From: Candidatus Kuenenia stuttgartensis
GTDB lineage: Bacteria > Planctomycetota > Phycisphaerae > Phycisphaerales > SM1A02
Length of the DNA stretch: 64,000 nucleotides
Direction of reading: 5' to 3'
Assembly (NCBI GenBank): GCA_945902075.1
Contig: CAMDMA010000004.1
Span: 62,001-126,000 of the forward strand
A program made the position numbers and the translations under genes. Under the pieces are notes generated by a model that saw nothing but the letters and a program-made list of their open reading frames with translations, was not told the DNA's origin and ran no database searches. Below, one piece after another: positions 62,228 to 64,000 of the stretch; position 1 is the stretch's first letter, and each line of letters starts with the position of its first letter.

Positions 62228-63082
62228 ATGCAAGGTGTCGCGACTGAATCTGGAACTACTGGCGAGAGCGCACTGATCGGCGCCTCTCGTGATTTCGCGG
62301 TCACCGCCCACACGATTGTGTTTCGCGTCGTGCGCGACGAGCTCTGCGTGGGGCTGCCCTTCGCGGCGCCCGGCACATCGCTGCGGCGAATCGCGCCTTC
62401 GGCTCTTCCAGAGGCCAGCGCTGGTGATGATGGCCTCGCTGCCGCAGCGCGGCTTGCGGCAGCGCGCGTGGTCACGGCGCGAGAAATCGTTCGCATCGGC
62501 CACGGTGGCGTTCGAGTTATCGAGGTTGCAGGCGCTGGGGCACCGCTTCTCTCGATCGTCTCTTGGGCGATCGCGCGACCGATCACCATCGCCGCGGGCG
62601 CCGTGCAGTCGGTTGAGGCAGACGAGCACTTCGTTCCGCTCTCCGCGCTACCGACGCTTGAGCCCGCAACGCGCGCGGTACTCGCATGCGCCTTCGACGC
62701 CTTCCTCGACGCCACACTCGCCGACGCGCTTACCCGCCGTCTCCTTCCGAGGCACGTCCTTTTCCGGAAGACCGATGGCTTCAACGGGCGAAGTCCGTTT
62801 GAGTCGGCGCTCGGCGGAGAACCCTCCGCACCAACCGAGCCTGATCTTCCGATCTTCGTCGGCCTGCTGCCGGACCCCTTCCCGCTCTCCTCGCTGCGGA
62901 TGCTCTACGAACGCCTTCTCGGCGCGCCACTTGATCGTGGCAATTTCCGCCGCCAGTTCCACGAGATCATCGCGCATGGACCCATCAAGGCCCTTCCCAT
63001 TTTCGAGCGCGGTGTGCCGCATCGAGCTGGTCAGTTGTTCACCTTTGATCGACCGGCGTGGACTCGGTTCGCCTCGCGGTGA
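62228..63082 (+). CDS. NrtR-like regulator with degenerate Nudix domain
   Basis: The 284-residue protein resembles the NrtR family (Nudix domain plus winged helix). Its C-terminal winged helix is clear: LLPDPFPLSSLRMLYERLLG, then DRGNFRRQFHEI and HRAGQLFTFDRPAW. The N-terminal 180 residues start like a Nudix fold (AVTAHTIVFRVVRDELCVGLPF) but the Nudix box GX5EX7REUXEEXGU is not there. Nudix hydrolysis is therefore not expected; ligand sensing would be possible. NrtR proteins commonly repress NAD-salvage or sugar genes; no such target is near. Confidence 0.75.
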   Translation: MQGVATESGTTGESALIGASRDFAVTAHTIVFRVVRDELCVGLPFAAPGTSLRRIAPSALPEASAGDDGLAAAARLAAARVVTAREIVRIGHGGVRVIEVAGAGAPLLSIVSWAIARPITIAAGAVQSVEADEHFVPLSALPTLEPATRAVLACAFDAFLDATLADALTRRLLPRHVLFRKTDGFNGRSPFESALGGEPSAPTEPDLPIFVGLLPDPFPLSSLRMLYERLLGAPLDRGNFRRQFHEIIAHGPIKALPIFERGVPHRAGQLFTFDRPAWTRFASR

Positions 63083-63393
63083 TGTTGCGAACTGCTTGAA
63101 CTGTGTGCGTGAAATACGCGCGATCCGTCGAGCAAAATGACTCAAAGGTACGAAGCCGACGGATGCGGAAGAGTTACACACGACCGCGGACAAGCCATTA
63201 CGGGATCATTCTGCCGATCGAACGACGCCGGCACGCGTCGAACGGCTTCACTCTTCATCCGACACATGACATGGGTGGATCGTGTGATCTATGACGGTCC
63301 CAACGAATGCGCCGATGATGTGGACACCGTAGGTCCGGAACTCCCAGGTTTCTGAAACGGTAAACCATCATCTGCACGATCAAACAAATTCGT
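63083..63393. other. 311-nt intergenic region without a visible gene
   Basis: No convincing open frame, tRNA or strong hairpin is seen between the NrtR-like gene and the glycosyltransferase gene. Confidence 0.6.
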
Positions 63394-64000
63394 ATGCGCA
63401 TCGCCTTTCTCGTCTACTACTTTCCCCCTGATGGTGGTGCTGGTTCCCAGCGGCCAGCATCTTGGGTGCGACATTTTCCTGCGCTCGACGTTGACTGCAC
63501 CGTGTTCACCCGCGAAGTCTCTGATAGTGACCGCACGCGCTTCGATCCACGAGACCCGTCGCTCCTTCCCTGGATTGAAGGCGCACGAGTCGTGCGCACA
63601 CCATGGCATGCAGGGCAAAATGGCGTGCTCGACTGGATGAGCCGCGTCGCGACGCAAGTCGCTGAGGAGCACGAACGAAGACCGTTTGACCTTCTGCTTG
63701 TGACTTGTCCGCCCTACGAGCTTGCGCGCCCCGCCGCCGAACTCGCGGCCGCCCGACTTGGAATTCCGTGTGTGCTCGATCTCCGCGAACCTTGGGCGCT
63801 TGATGGGATCCGTGAGCATCGATCGATCATTCACAAGTGGCGTGCGCTGCGAGAAGTCCGGGCGGTGCTCGAAAAAATGCAGGGAATCATCGTGCAAACA
63901 TCAGCCGCGCGCGATGTCGTCCACTCCTTTTTGGAGAAGGCTCCGCAGATTGAGATCGTTGCGAATGGGTTCGAGCCCGGCGATTTCGATATCGCCCCTG
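63394..64000 (+). CDS. GT4-family glycosyltransferase, truncated by the window edge
   Basis: The first 202 residues of a GT-B glycosyltransferase are present: FLVYYFPPDGGAGSQRPASW at the N-terminus (GT4 donor-lobe type start), LVTCPPYELARPAAELAAARLG, VLDLREPWALDG and the beginning of the second Rossmann domain (EIVANGFEPGDFD). It continues past the window end. It probably adds a sugar to a surface polysaccharide. No other sugar gene is inside the window. ATG 63394 has no clear ribosome-binding site. Confidence 0.85.
   Translation, partial: MRIAFLVYYFPPDGGAGSQRPASWVRHFPALDVDCTVFTREVSDSDRTRFDPRDPSLLPWIEGARVVRTPWHAGQNGVLDWMSRVATQVAEEHERRPFDLLLVTCPPYELARPAAELAAARLGIPCVLDLREPWALDGIREHRSIIHKWRALREVRAVLEKMQGIIVQTSAARDVVHSFLEKAPQIEIVANGFEPGDFDIAP

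Overview
The window looks like chromosomal DNA of a planctomycete, most likely Phycisphaerae (inference). It is GC-rich and densely coded. It has Phycisphaerae-style PEP-CTERM tails (VPAPGAVALLG then RRRR), secreted proteins ending in two dockerin-like calcium loops closed by a WG motif, a planctomycete ECF sigma factor followed by a Ser/Thr kinase, and several planctomycete-type hypothetical families. No rRNA, tRNA, insertion sequence, phage or CRISPR array is visible.

Layout. 0.2-8.7 kb: Tat-exported amidase, an orphan nuoA, a methyltransferase with a lipobox, an M28-PDZ lipoprotein peptidase, and full-length gcvP. 8.8-15.6 kb: two ABC exporters in one run, the second being a Gld-like set (ATPase, permease, GldG-like, DUF4340). 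15.6-17.5 kb: a dockerin protein coupled to a divergent sigma-like protein. 17.5-21.7 kb: mgtE, a SpoU methyltransferase and HtrA. 21.8-32.7 kb: an ebo cluster (eboD, a small protein, eboB, a C26 amidotransferase and a zinc-ribbon membrane protein; then eboE-eboC; then eboF and a DUF3299-like protein), interrupted by a DUF3500 gene and a Tat lipoprotein. 32.8-34.7 kb: a second sigma-like/dockerin module paralogous to the first. 35-39.4 kb: an outer-membrane barrel, then an ECF sigma-kinase pair. 39.5-46.1 kb: dus, a PEP-CTERM protein, an orphan atpC, scpB, and a leftward run of lipoprotein, holB and CYTH genes. 46.4-54.9 kb: FlgM-like protein, two large amidohydrolase-like proteins, a PDZ lipoprotein and an M16-like protein without its zinc motif. 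55-64 kb: ferredoxin, a 34-residue Lys/Ala peptide, dapB, small membrane proteins, a DEAD-box helicase, a caspase-like protein, a histidine phosphatase, an NrtR-like regulator and a truncated glycosyltransferase.

Three observations stand out. (1) About fifteen genes have a TA-N-N-N-T box, usually preceded by G, ending 6-9 nt before the start codon, which suggests widespread leaderless transcription and helps choose starts. (2) Two unlinked modules pair a paralogous sigma-like protein with a dockerin protein that carries an in-frame membrane-spanning extension upstream of an internal Shine-Dalgarno/ATG/signal peptide. This is a candidate undescribed sigma/anti-sigma-type signalling arrangement. 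(3) The ebo cluster has unusual additions, including a UbiA-type prenyltransferase with a four-cysteine zinc ribbon inserted in it. All functions are read from motifs by eye; no searches were run.
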